Origin: Mytilisepta virgata
Taxonomy: Eukaryota > Mollusca > Bivalvia > Mytilida > Mytilidae
Assembly (NCBI GenBank): GCA_028015205.1
Contig: CM051508.1
Coordinates: 14,092,001-14,156,000, forward strand
Direction of reading: 5' to 3'
Length of the DNA stretch: 64,000 bases
The notes beneath the pieces were generated by a model. The model did no database searches. It saw only the letters and a list, made by a program, of their open reading frames with translations, and was not told where the DNA came from. Below, piece after piece: positions 23,182 to 33,329 of this stretch (position 1 is its first letter; every line of letters begins with the position of its first letter). The position numbers were made by a program, and so were the translations under genes.

Positions 23182-23997
23182 ATACGTCAACGTATCTGTA
23201 CATAAAATGACAGCTACATGTAAATTCAATGCTTTTAACAAAACTGCACACGGCATGCAAGCATTCCATATAAAAACATTTTATTCTCGCCTTAAAATAA
23301 TATGCAAGTGACATTATTTACCTGAAGATTATGACAACTTTACAAAACGGTTCACTCGAATAGACTTATTTCTTATGTCAAAAACAAGTAAAAAGAAATT
23401 GTAGTTTTTAACCTTTACTGTTCTTTCTGAAAGTGTTACTTGCTCTAGTTCGTCGTGTAAAAGCTTTCAGCAGCTGTTAAGATGATTAACATCAATGCAA
23501 TCGCTGTTGTACTTGCTTTTTATATTTGATTTCGGGGACACTCACGCGAACTCAACCCTTTCGGCCCTTCCCATTAACGCAAATTTACAGATAAATTTCT
23601 TGCCATTTTAAATCATTTACTTGTAAAATATATATTTACCCAGTTACGTAAGTTTCTTATCTTCAGGATATAGGATGGATGTATGTACGACAAATCAAAT
23701 ATATAAAAACAACTTTAACAGCGATTTCATTAATGTTAATCATCTTAACAGCTGCTGGAGCTTTTGAATGACGAACTACGGCTAGTAACATTTTCAGAAA
23801 GAACAGTAAGGGTTACAAACTACTGTTTCCTTTTTCTTTCTATACTTGTTTTTAACATGAGAAAAAAGTCTATTCGAGTGGACCGTTTTGTAAAATATAA
23901 AGTTTTTATATGAAATGCAAGCATGCCGTGTGGAATTTTGTTAAACGCATTGGATTTACATAACTCTTTTTGTTTTCGTACAGATACGTTGACGTAT
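23182..23997. repeat. 0.8-kb palindrome (arms 23182-23533 and 23690-23997)
   Basis: Outer ends are a perfect 20-bp match, ATACGTCAACGTATCTGTAC at 23182-23201 against its complement at 23978-23997. Inner ends carry CAGCTGTTAAGATGATTAAC against GTTAATCATCTTAACAGCTG. The left arm has an extra segment of about 60 bp near 23280-23340. The spacer of about 156 bp is unrelated. Each arm can be read toward the centre as a related peptide (NAFNKxxHGMxAFHIKT), most clearly on the minus strand at 24035-23820. No family is recognised. Confidence 0.75.
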
Positions 23998-24319
23998 TTT
24001 GTTTTGTTATTTGAGAACAGATATATTTCATGCATGATGCTGGGAATAACATTTCAAAAACCCATTTAAAGTTTTACTATATGTATGAGTATTTCAACTT
24101 TTTTCTTTTTCTCTTTAAATATCTCTCTGATGAGTTCATGAAAATAAAAAAAATATTTATCAAGTTGTGTTATTTTCAATGGTAAATACAAAATGTTAAT
24201 CCGAAATAGCGATAAATTGACATTGATAACTATAATCCCCCTTTATTGTTTGAAACTTCAACTGGATATTATAGACGCTGCGTGGCTGTGGTATATCACT
24301 AGCTAGAAATTGTGTAGTA

Positions 24320-25096
24320 CAGTGCAACTTGCTTCATCCGACACATGAGTATTCCAACAACTTGTGACATACGACAAAAATTTACAGTCCCGAAAAATGT
24401 CTTTAACAATATTTGTTTAAAAAACTTGTGTATTCCGAAACCTGACACTTCCGTAATCCGATACTGTTTTCAAGTCCCGATATTATTAGTTATTACTAAT
24501 TAATCCTGTCTAATCCGACCCTTTGATTTGCTAATCAATAAATTAAAATAAATAATTACCACATGTTAATGTGTATCATGATCAATGAACCGTCAAACAA
24601 ATTGACATGATTGTGTACATTTAAATTTATAAATCGGAAGATGAGTTGAGGCTCGTTAAAGGTTACAGGTAAGTTAACCTATATGAACAATAAAAATTTA
24701 ATGTGAGTTATTTTCAGTTTCTTTGTAAAATTCATTCAAGTATTATACACCATGGCTACGACACCTAAATGTCAAAAGAGAATTTGGAAAATGTCTCTGA
24801 TTCACCAAAACGGCAATAAAGGATTTAAGATAAGACGAAAAGTTATATTTAAATATTTATTGTGATATATGTGTTATATTAAATGTATTCCATCCTATGA
24901 TCATGCTTGTACATACAAGTCTCATAAATTAAAACGTTATACATGTACATTCATGACACACACACACAGCTATTTCCCGTTATATTGTTGTGCATACTTG
25001 TGTTGTTCAAAAGTGAAACCTGAGCATTCCGACACCCTGTACAATCTGACACAATTCTGTGGCCCCTTAGTGTGTCGGATTAGACAGGTTGCACAG
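24320..25096. mobile_element. pogo-like non-autonomous DNA transposon
   Basis: The left end CAGTGCAACTTGCTTCATCC and right end (minus strand) CAGTGCAACCTGTCTAATCC form terminal inverted repeats flanked by TA at 24318-24319 and 25097-25098. CAGTxxAACCTxxxTAATCCG ends and a TA target are typical of pogo/Tigger elements. Several internal motifs resemble the ends (TAATCCGATACTG, CTAATCCGACCC, GCATTCCGACACC). An ATG at about 24752 opens a 37-codon basic frame that could be a relic of a transposase N terminus, but this is weak. Confidence 0.7.
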
Positions 25097-25309
25097 TACA
25101 AACAAAACTTTTGAAAACCGTTAATTGTTTTAATGCTAATCGCAATGGAAGCTGTTCGTATGGTTCTGTATATCATTAATTAATCTTTTTGGCAGCTATT
25201 TCTTTTATTTTAAATGATCTACAGCTATCGTTAGTAAGCAACAATTGGATAACAGGAAAGATAAACAATGCATGCCATCAACGCAACACAATTCAACCCA
25301 ATGTTGTTT

Positions 25310-25560
25310 CTTCCTCATACCGGATTTGACAAAGGCAGCATGGCAGGATTCCTCCAGGAAGCAGAGACTACTTACTCTTCGGGAGCACCTGAGTCTGCCC
25401 CCGGTTTTTTAGTGAGGTCTATGTTGTTCATATGTTTTTAATTGTAGTGCATGTATTGTTTTGGTCTTGTCTTTGTTGTTCTCCGGAGTTTTTCAGTTGT
25501 TTCGATTCCCTCCTCCTTCGAATATCCCTTTGGTATTTCTTGACTTTACAAAAAGCCGGG
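25310..25560 (+). pseudogene. Penelope-like element 3' end, CTTTGGTATTTCTTGAC subfamily
   Basis: Matches the 3' parts of the copies at 29390-29632 (minus) and 53430-54960: TCATACCGGATTTGACA, GCAGAGACTRCTTACTCTTC, GAGCACCTGAGTCT and TTCGAATATCCCTTTGG. It is 5'-truncated and no reverse-transcriptase region remains. Confidence 0.7.
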
Positions 25561-25579
25561 AGAAAAATTACATAATAGA

Positions 25580-26110
25580 TCACAAATCACAAACATAAAT
25601 ACAGCAGAGTTAGGATATTCTGATTTTGTACAGAAATCAAACAAAGGTGGGGTAAAACCGGTTACATGTCTGTTAGGATGAAAGATAACTAATTAATGAA
25701 GAAATGACCTTAACATGCACACTAGCAACACAATTTTGATTTTAAATGGTCATTCTGGTATTGTTTGTAAACAATATTTTTCCAACTGTAAAACAAATAA
25801 AGAAATAAAGGTTGTGAATATCATTAATATTAAAATTGTGAATAGTTTTGTTATATTTCATCACTCTAGTTTTTTTCAATCCTACATGTACGTAGCTATA
25901 GTAACACAATTTAAATTGCCATTCTAGTATTGTTTGTATACAATATTTTCTTCCAGATAACACTATCAAAATAATGCAGATATGTTGTCTTACAGTAAAT
26001 CAAGATAGGCAAAAAACGTATAGATCAGTTCAACACAACTGAAGTTAAACATCGCATAATTCATTTGTAATTTGTATAAAGTGGTCAGTACAAGTCTGGC
26101 TTTATGTCTT
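25580..26110 (+). repeat. Dispersed repeat (partner 59140-59490)
   Basis: CACAAACRYAAAYACAGCAGAGT, ATGTCTGTTRKGA, GATAACTMMTTMATRAA and CAACACARSTRAAGTTAAACA occur in order at both places. Inside this copy a CATTCTRGTATTGTTTGTAWACAATATTTT segment is present twice (about 25750 and 25919). Confidence 0.5.
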
Positions 26111-26476
26111 GTTAAAAGATACAGAATATTGCTATTGTGATGAATGATTGGATATTATTACGTAAATTAGTATCTTTGGATTGTTATTTTTAAACTCCTG
26201 GGACGATGCCTCTACATTGTGGACTCTAGGTCCCCGAGGGTATTCGCCAACCCAGTCGTCAGACTTGTCTGAAATGATTATTCATTGATTTGTTATAGAA
26301 TTTACCAGTATTTGGCAAAATTCAAAAATAATAGAATTACTAAGGGTTCATTCCTTGTATTGCACATGGTAGATCTCCTTAGCTGAAATTTGGCTTTCTA
26401 TTTCGGTATTTTTGGTTATGAGTATTTCTTGTTTTAAAATAAGTTTGGTTTTTGGTCTTCCGAATGTTTCGGTTTA

Positions 26477-26523
26477 ATGCTGCTGATGAGAGGTAACTCC
26501 TTGAAATGCGTCGTATACATCAT
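26477..26523 (+). ncRNA. Type I hammerhead ribozyme, unit 1
   Basis: Helix I 5' arm ATGCTG (26477-26482), core CTGATGA (26483-26489), helix II GAGG/CCTT around TAACT, GAAA (26503-26506), helix III ATGC/GTAT around GTC, cleavage-site A at 26517, helix I 3' arm CATCAT (one mismatch). All conserved core bases are present. Predicted cleavage falls between 26517 and 26518. Confidence 0.85.
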
Positions 26524-26850
26524 AGTATAAATTTACTATCTAATATTAGTATCTTTGGATTGTTATGTTGAAACTTCTGGGACAATGCCTCTGCATGGTG
26601 GACTCTAGGTCCCCGAGGATAGTCACCAACCCAGTCGTCAGACTTGTCTGACACGATTATTCATTGATTTGTTACAGAAATTACCAGTATTTAGCAAAAT
26701 AAAAAAAAAACAGAAATACTAAGGGTTCATTCCTTGTATTGCACATGGAAGATCTCCTTAGTGGAAATTTGACTTCCTATTTCGGTTTGTTTGGTTATTA
26801 GTACTTCTTGTTTAAAATAGGTTTTTGGGCTTCCAAATGTTTTGGTTTTA

Positions 26851-26897
26851 ATGCTGCCGATGAGAGGTAACTCCTTGAAATGCGTCGTATACAGCAT
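26851..26897 (+). ncRNA. Type I hammerhead ribozyme, unit 2 (one core mutation)
   Basis: Same layout as unit 1. Helix I is perfectly paired (ATGCTG with CAGCAT), helices II and III are as in unit 1, and GAAA is intact. The core reads CCGATGA, so the conserved U4 is C, which should weaken or abolish cleavage. The unit-to-unit distance is 374 bp. Confidence 0.8.
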
Positions 26898-26914
26898 AGT
26901 ATAAATTTACTAAA

Positions 26915-28452
26915 CTGAACCGCAAAAGAAACGTCGCACAAAATGACATGTTCACATACATTTATTTCAAAGTGACATTTATATATTTTAAATTAATTTT
27001 TACAAAATTTAATGAATGATTTACAGTCTTTTGGTTACAATGTTCACAAAAACGTCAAAATTGTCGCAACGTCACATGTTTTCAATGCTGTGCTCCCACG
27101 TCCGTTAATAACGTGTATGTCCTCCACCGGCACCAATTACTGCGGCACATCTTCGGTACATGGAGTTGATGAGCCGATTAATAAACGCCATCGGAATACG
27201 TGCCCATACTCTCTGAAACGCTTGTGAAAGTTCAGCTGCAGTTGTCGGACTTGGCTGCTCATTATTCAACCGTCTTTGAACTTCGTCCCATAAATGTTCA
27301 ATAGGGTTTAAATCTGGACTCAAAGCCGGCCAATCCATAACATTAATGTTATTCTGCTGTAGGAAGTCTCTTGTGGCTCTTGCGGTATGCGCACGTGCAT
27401 TGTCCTGTTGGAAAGTCTTGTTTTGATGACGTGCGAAATGGGGCTGAACATGGGGTGTCAAGACTTGGTCGATGTAACGGGCAGCTGTTACGCCATTTCC
27501 TCTGCCTGGGCCAAGGTTCTGAAAGATGACTGGACCAAGTTTAACGTTAAGGCCGATTCCACCCCATACCATGATGCTAGGTCCTCCCCATGCGTCTGTT
27601 TCCAGAATGCAGCTGTCTTCGTAACGTTCCCCGCGTCTTCTCCACACTCTGGTTCTGCAATCGGCTGTTGAAATGCAGTAACGGCTTTCGTCAGAGAAGA
27701 TGATGTTACGCCATTGTCGATTTCGCCAATTCTGTCGCTGAGTGGCCCACTGAAGACGAGCTTGACGGTGTCGAGGAGTAAGAATAGGTCCTCTTGCTGG
27801 ACGGCGACTTCTCATGTTTAAAGCAGCTAATCGCCGACGAACCGTATCATCACTTATGGGTCGTCCATGTGTTCCAACAGTGTTTCTGGCAGTTTCGGCA
27901 GCTGGGGTGAACCGATTCATCAAATGGTGACGAACAATTCCTCTATTCTGTCTAGGGGTAGTGACTTGGGGTCTACCACTCCGTGGACGGTCATTTGTGC
28001 TGTTTGTTGCATTGTACCGTGTCCGTAGACGTTCAATTGTTCGAACAGCACAGTTGAAGTCGTTGGCAATAACTCTGGCAGATTGCCCAGCATCCAATCG
28101 ACCAATGGCCTGTTCTCTCTGTTGTGGAGTCAGACGTGGCATAGCTTCTGTGTCAACACTGATACTAACACTCTTTAATTTTCTCCGGCCTTTTATACCC
28201 ATAAAGGAGCATGAATTTCACGAACATTTAAGATTTAAGAAAAATTACCGCCAAGTGTGTCCCACGAGCGGTTTTAGGTACGGTCGCTCTACGATATCAA
28301 TTGAAAATTATTCAACCGAAAATTTAATTCACAGGTAATTTAATCTTACCTGGTGATGTAATCGTAATACTGATTATATAAAAATCATTAATTAATATTT
28401 ATTTTGAATTTTGCTAACATTTTGAAAAAGCGACGTTTCTTTTGCGGTTCAG
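26915..28452. mobile_element. Tc1/mariner transposon with intact transposase
   Basis: Terminal inverted repeats of at least 23 bp begin CTGAACCGCAAAAGAAACG (26915 onward) and match the right end at 28430-28452 perfectly. The right flank is TA. The left dinucleotide is AA, probably a mutated TA. The element sits in a retrozyme array whose neighbouring unit reads TTTACTATCTAATATTAG across the same site, giving a natural empty site. Length is about 1538 bp, typical of Tc1 elements. Confidence 0.9.
27105..28202 (-). CDS. Tc1-family DD34E transposase
   Basis: A nuclear DNA transposase that would bind the inverted repeats and move the element by cut-and-paste into TA. The frame is open for 365 codons from an ATG at 28202. 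The second ATG (residue 21, MPRLTPQQ) gives 345 residues, the usual Tc1 length and start, and is the more likely start. Residues 25-65 form a helix-turn-helix (QQREQAIGRLDAGQSARVIA), and RPRSGRP (72-78) is the GRPR-like minor-groove motif. The catalytic triad is D171 (FSDES), D267 (QQDNARAHTA) and E302 (SPDLNPIEHLWDE), with 34 residues between the second D and E. There are no stops or frameshifts. GC content is clearly higher than the surrounding AT-rich DNA, consistent with a fairly recent arrival. Expression and activity cannot be judged from sequence. Confidence 0.93.
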   Translation of the reverse strand: MGIKGRRKLKSVSISVDTEAMPRLTPQQREQAIGRLDAGQSARVIANDFNCAVRTIERLRTRYNATNSTNDRPRSGRPQVTTPRQNRGIVRHHLMNRFTPAAETARNTVGTHGRPISDDTVRRRLAALNMRSRRPARGPILTPRHRQARLQWATQRQNWRNRQWRNIIFSDESRYCISTADCRTRVWRRRGERYEDSCILETDAWGGPSIMVWGGIGLNVKLGPVIFQNLGPGRGNGVTAARYIDQVLTPHVQPHFARHQNKTFQQDNARAHTARATRDFLQQNNINVMDWPALSPDLNPIEHLWDEVQRRLNNEQPSPTTAAELSQAFQRVWARIPMAFINRLINSMYRRCAAVIGAGGGHTRY

Positions 28453-28454
28453 TA

Positions 28455-28487
28455 TATATCTTATATTTGTATCTTCGGATTGTTATT
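28455..28487 (+). repeat. Start of a third retrozyme unit, beyond the Tc1 insertion
   Basis: ATATTTGTATCTTCGGATTG corresponds to ATATTAGTATCTTTGGATTG at the start of unit 2, and the match is lost after about 33 bp. It marks the far side of the Tc1 insertion. Confidence 0.65.
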
Positions 28488-28739
28488 TTAATAAACAAGT
28501 TTTGGTTGGAAAAGACTTTTTAAATATTTTTAGTATAATTTTGTCTCAGTGTATTATGTAAGGAAATACATAATTTCGATACACATTTCAACCCAGTGAT
28601 TTAGCTGTTCCGACGAACACTTTGGAGATACCAAGGATACTCGAAGCATGTGATTTTAATCTTGTAACGTGTATGAGATTTTATTGTTCGAGACTAGTAT
28701 CAAAACGTGTGAATTCAAATCAGACCATATTTCGAACCC

Positions 28740-29345
28740 GAATTGAAAGATTTTTGGACCGAACTTTCACCGGTGTCAAATATTTGAAAATTAATAATCA
28801 ACGCAGAGTTTTGAATTGCTTCTATTAAAATTGTAAACTATCCAATTAAGGGCGTTTGAATAGAATATATCAAATAAATGTTTCCTAAATTAAATGATCA
28901 TAGAATTGTATACACCATTTTCAAATTAAACATAGGTTTGAACTTTAACTTGTTTGTAAAACATATCTTACGTTATTCTTAAAATCCGAGGAAGTTTCTC
29001 AATTTTTCATTTTTAAATCGTCGTAAAAAATCATTTACATGAGTAATTGTTTGTTTATTATGTACCCAATAAATAATGTATTTTGTTTAACAGATACATA
29101 ACAGAAGTGTGTTTAACAGAAGCCATCAAATATTTGGCCTGATGTCTATTTTATTGACAACTTTATTATTATCATATCAATTCGGTTGATGTTCATATAG
29201 GTAATTAGGTAAGATAACACGAACCGGTTTATTGATTTTTAATACAATATAATTTCACAGTTTTTTCATTAAGATTGAATAAATTTCTCATTAAAAAATG
29301 CTAATGAAAATAAATATTTTATGATTATGAAAACAAATGGTAAAC
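28740..29345 (+). repeat. Dispersed repeat, uninterrupted copy
   Basis: CGAACTTTCACCGGTGTCAA, ATATTTGAAAAT, TTGTTTGTAAAA, ACATRAGTAAYTGTT, TGATGTCTWTT and TTATTGATTTTTAAT match 51915-52260 and then 55080-55350. The second copy is split by about 2.8 kb containing a PLE. No coding sequence is recognised. Confidence 0.55.
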
Positions 29346-29389
29346 ACAGGTTAGGAGTTGGCTAGTGCTTAGGTAAGGGTTTAGGTTAG

Positions 29390-29632
29390 AATATAGTTTA
29401 GTAAAGTCAAGAAATACCAAAGGGATATTCGAAGGAGAGTAAAATCGTAACAACTGACAAACTCCGAAACAACGAAGATAAGACCAAAAACAATACATGC
29501 ACTACAATTAAAAACTAAAAACGTATGAACAACATGGACCCCCACCAAAAAACCGGTGGTAGACTCAGGTGCTCCGGAAAAGTAAGCAGTCTCTGCTTCC
29601 TGCAGGACACCCGCCATGCTGCCCATGACTAG
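29390..29632 (-). pseudogene. Penelope-like element 3' end
   Basis: Minus-strand copy of the CTTTGGTATTTCTTGAC subfamily 3' end. GGGCAGCATGGCGGGTGTC and GCACCTGAGTCTACC match 54660-54790. Truncated at about 29632 and non-coding. Confidence 0.7.
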
Positions 29633-29649
29633 GAATTGTTGAAGAACTA

Positions 29650-31720
29650 GAATTTGTATGTGAGCTTGAAAGAGGGATAGTGAGAATGAAAAACGGATTA
29701 TGTGTGCAATACATAGACGAAGGTGTATCTTTCACAAAGCAGTTTATCTAGATCTACTCCACGTCCTCGCGGTGAGCAGTGGTTAACTTGTAAAATTTAA
29801 AGATTAATTCAAAAGATAAACGTGTGATGGAACTGGAGAACTCAACCCACAAAGCTGCCTAACGCATCCCCAGGTGGTGGATAGGGGAGACTCTCTCTTT
29901 GGGTGGTTTTCAGGTCATAATATGGAAAGCATGACTGTGGATAACATGTTTAGAGAACGCCACGCTACAGGCACGCTAAAGACCCTATCGAAAAAAGTAA
30001 CCCGTAGAAGGCTTAAGTATCCGACCCTTTCCAACCTTCAATCCTCTTTACAGTGACAGTCAAAATTGGTTCCCCTTTATCTCCTCTCTAACCATTATTT
30101 GAATTGTGCTTGATAAACTGAAGAAGGATAAAATATTTGCCTGGAAGTTAAGCAAATAACAATCAATGAATCCATTAAAATATAACCTAGATTAATGTAC
30201 ATGTTCTAAGTTATTATGAAAATAATAACAAAAATTCGAGAAATGGAGAACTTATATCTTTAAGCAATTTTAAAAATTTAAAAGAGAAGAAAACTATACG
30301 GTAAAATCCTCTTTGTACGTTTTGGTTGTTTTTATGAGCTGATATAGATAGTTCTGCACAATATCGAAGTTTCTCTTGAATGTTTTTCTCTGCAAGGCTA
30401 GCTAAGTTAATTGATAGATTATTATATACCTCCTAAATATACGAAGCGAATGGAAAGATTTTATTTTTCATTACATGGATCTATGGACAAATCATGTTTT
30501 TCAAAGCAGGCTGCTTCAAAGTCTGGCATAGGGGACTTATGATCGATCGACCTGACTACTTGCAAATTATCGTATACTTTGAATTCATTCATTGTTTGAG
30601 GAAAAGGCCATTTTCTGGGATATTTAAATTCGTAGATTGTAATTTACAAAAAAAAAGTCACCACTAGATTTCTTTTGATTTTGTTTTGGTTTTGAATCAC
30701 GAAAAGATATTACTTAAACAACGAAATGAATAAGAGGAAAGGTCAACATTGAAATACCAATCAATGAAGGCCATCCAACAGATAGAACAAACGACAAAAG
30801 ATCAACAGAAAGAGCGAAAACTAAAAACATAAACACAATACAGGCGAGGATAGTTTTAATTGGTACAGGCGTTGTCAGTGGTGTTTTAATACCGGGTTAA
30901 TGGGTAACAAAACCTCTGTTATCTTTCCTGCCAATCAAGTCTATATTGTGAAAATACATCAGGAATGCCACATTCACAAACAATGTACCACTTGAACTTC
31001 AGTATCTAGGAAATTGGCAAAAATAATGATTAAAAGTTTGCAAAACGAAACCTTACGAACAAGGTGAATTCAAAACAATTAAATTTAACAGAATCAGAAC
31101 ACGACAGCACAAAATAAACCACTACCAATGTAAACTGAACAAAAAATCCTGTATGCAGTGCTGAAATTGAGTAATGTTAACACTTATGTCCGCAGAAATA
31201 TTGGCAAATGAATTCCAAGAGAACTACAAGATGTAAATCTACGATGAATACCAAAAGAGTAACATAACTTGGTACCCACTTGTTTATAAACATATCACCA
31301 GGACTCTTAAGTCGTCATTTTCTGATGCTTCTTGATTCGCACAGAAATTATGCGAATTAATAAATGTTAGAATAGTACTTAATGTTGTCTCAAAGCCTTT
31401 ACTTTAATTACTGGGGTCACTTGTGATCCATTCTGTTGAAGTGCGTCTTGGACTTTCCAGTAATTAGTCTGACTTCATGAAGCTTGAATTCATAAAAAGT
31501 AAACCAGTATATTTAAAAAGGAGTTTCTTTCTGTTCTCAGAGAATTTATTTGATATAGGTCTCGTGGAACATTCATGTTTACCTTAGATCTTTGATGTTT
31601 TTTTTCAGTTAACTTTTGATCTCGCGTAATGACGTCAGGAATATAAATGTGTTAAAATACATTACATCACGCAGCTTTTTGTCTGTAATGCCTTTATGCA
31701 TAAATCGAATCCATTTAACA
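29650..31720. other. No gene seen
   Basis: Moderately AT-rich DNA. Short open frames such as 29874-30056 show no domain. Nothing supports a gene, RNA or bounded repeat here. Confidence 0.45.
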
Positions 31721-31723
31721 TAA

Positions 31724-32035
31724 CATTAAGGATGCTCGCTGGTCATATTTTGGTCTTTTTGTCAGATTGTCGGAATCCTCAGGTTTTATCCATTTCTTAA
31801 AGATGAATTTCTTTGCCCATGAAACCCTGCCTTTTCTTTTATAATTCAATCATATATACCGTAAAATGGTACATGACAAAATCGTATGAAATCCATTTTA
31901 TTTGTTCATACATTTTTGAGAGACTGAAGTTGCCAATGGAACGACAAGGAAAAATCCAGAGAAAACCCATTTCCTGCAAATTGTCAAGGCCTTATAGCTC
32001 TAAAATGAGCTCATGAACCTATATTTTTTTCTTGC
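31724..32035 (+). mobile_element. TTAAGGATG MITE, diverged copy
   Basis: Starts TTAAGGATGCTCGCTGGTCA and keeps TTTTATCCATTT, TATAGCTCTAAAATGAGCTC and ACCTATATTTTTTTC in the family order. No right terminal repeat is clear. Confidence 0.5.
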
Positions 32036-32453
32036 TTAATTGTTTACTATTCATATGTTTTCTCAAACTAAAACACCTATTTCAAATCCTATTTATTTCC
32101 TAATAGACCAGCAACCATCACGTTTACTGGTCGATAGGTAACTAGTCTCTTTAACTGCCGTAAAGTCCAGAAAGATGAAATTATCCAAAAGTGTGAATAT
32201 TTTCTAGGATATGTTCATCTTTGAATGTTAAAGAAAAAACTTCAAAAATCAAAGAGAGAGAGAAAAAAAAAACAACTAGCTTGATTCTGTGCACGAGATA
32301 AATACTCCTTTGTTCTCATAAGCACATAGCAATTTTAAAAGTACCGATATGTTAACAACTTAGCTAGTAATTGTTTTAACTCGGATTTGACAATTTTGCT
32401 AAATAGTGCCACAGTATCCGACCAGCAGATATGGAGCCTTACCTCGTTTTACA

Positions 32454-32845
32454 GTTAAGGATGTTCGCTGGTCATGTTTTTTTTAAAATTTTTGTGAGAT
32501 GTTCAGAATCATCTGGTTTTATCCGTTTGAATGCCATACATTATTTGTCCCGCTAACACCCGTTTTTCTTTTAATAAATATTTCACATGCAGAATAATAA
32601 GCCATTTGTAAAAATCTTATAAAATCCTTGTTATTGTTTAATGCTTTTTGAGAAATAAAACTTATCAATGATAAAGCTATGTAAAATCAAGAGAGCATAT
32701 TTTTCCCGCCAAATTTTCAATGTCATATATCTCGAAAACAAGTACACGGACCTATAATTGTTTTTCGCTCTTTTAGTTCTCCACTAAAAGTAGTTAATCC
32801 ACTATCAATATTTACCAGTGAAACTGAAAATCCTTAATCCGAGAA
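32454..32845 (+). mobile_element. TTAAGGATG MITE copy
   Basis: Starts TTAAGGATGTTCGCTGGTCA, with TCATCTGGTTTTATCCGTTT, ATCTCGAAAACAAG and CACGGACCTATAATT in common with 47041-47422. The right end is diverged (AAAATCCTTAA). Confidence 0.7.
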
Positions 32846-33329
32846 TATAACGAATATATACTTTCTAAATTATCTACCTTATACCTTGTTGTTTGTCATA
32901 CTGTTTTGGCTTTCATTTTTTATACACACATACATATGAATTGGTCAGTGTCTGTATCACGGCAGACCATCTTGACTCTATATTATTTCTATGCTTGTGT
33001 TTTGTGCTCATTTATATATTTCTTGTCTCGACGTCTGTCGCTTGGATGGTGTTAACTGATTGTATGAGTTTTTGCTTTTTTCTGTCGTTTAATTATTTGC
33101 TAATGTTATGATATACAGTTTGGTCAATACATTCAACCGATACGAGAACAGTTGTCAAATTAAGTATTACCATGTATATCCATGTACCTTAAATTAACCT
33201 ACACTAGTAGAAACCCGTGGTTAATGATGATATATGATTAATGCACCATTCATAGCTGAAGTACTAAGCAGTGAACGTAATATGCTTTTGGACGGAAGGC
33301 ACAAAGCCATGAATTGAAGAAGTAAAAGT

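Larger units (their letters stand above)
26165..26914 (+). mobile_element. Retrozyme-like tandem array, two units of about 375 bp, each with a hammerhead ribozyme
   Basis: Unit 1 starts at ATTAGTATCTTTGGATTGTT (26166) and unit 2 at 26545. They are about 90 percent identical by eye and share TGGACTCTAGGTCCCCGAGG, CCAACCCAGTCGTCAGACTT, GGGTTCATTCCTTGTATTGC and a hammerhead near each unit's 3' end. A third unit begins at 28455, beyond an inserted Tc1 element, and stops after about 33 bp. Head-to-tail repeats of a few hundred bp carrying type I hammerheads are the defining architecture of retrozymes, non-autonomous elements that spread through self-cleaved circular RNA. There is no ORF. Confidence 0.85.

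Noticed and set aside
24120..24160. CTGATGAGTTCATGAAAAT resembling a hammerhead core
   Set aside because: Helix II would have no pairs closing at the core and no helix III or helix I is possible.
27387..28338. Plus-strand and other-frame ORFs of 94, 125 and 61 codons
   Set aside because: They are shadows of the minus-strand Tc1 transposase gene.
31627..31640. TGACGTCA, a CRE-like palindrome
   Set aside because: A single 8-bp motif with no nearby gene start is expected by chance in 64 kb.
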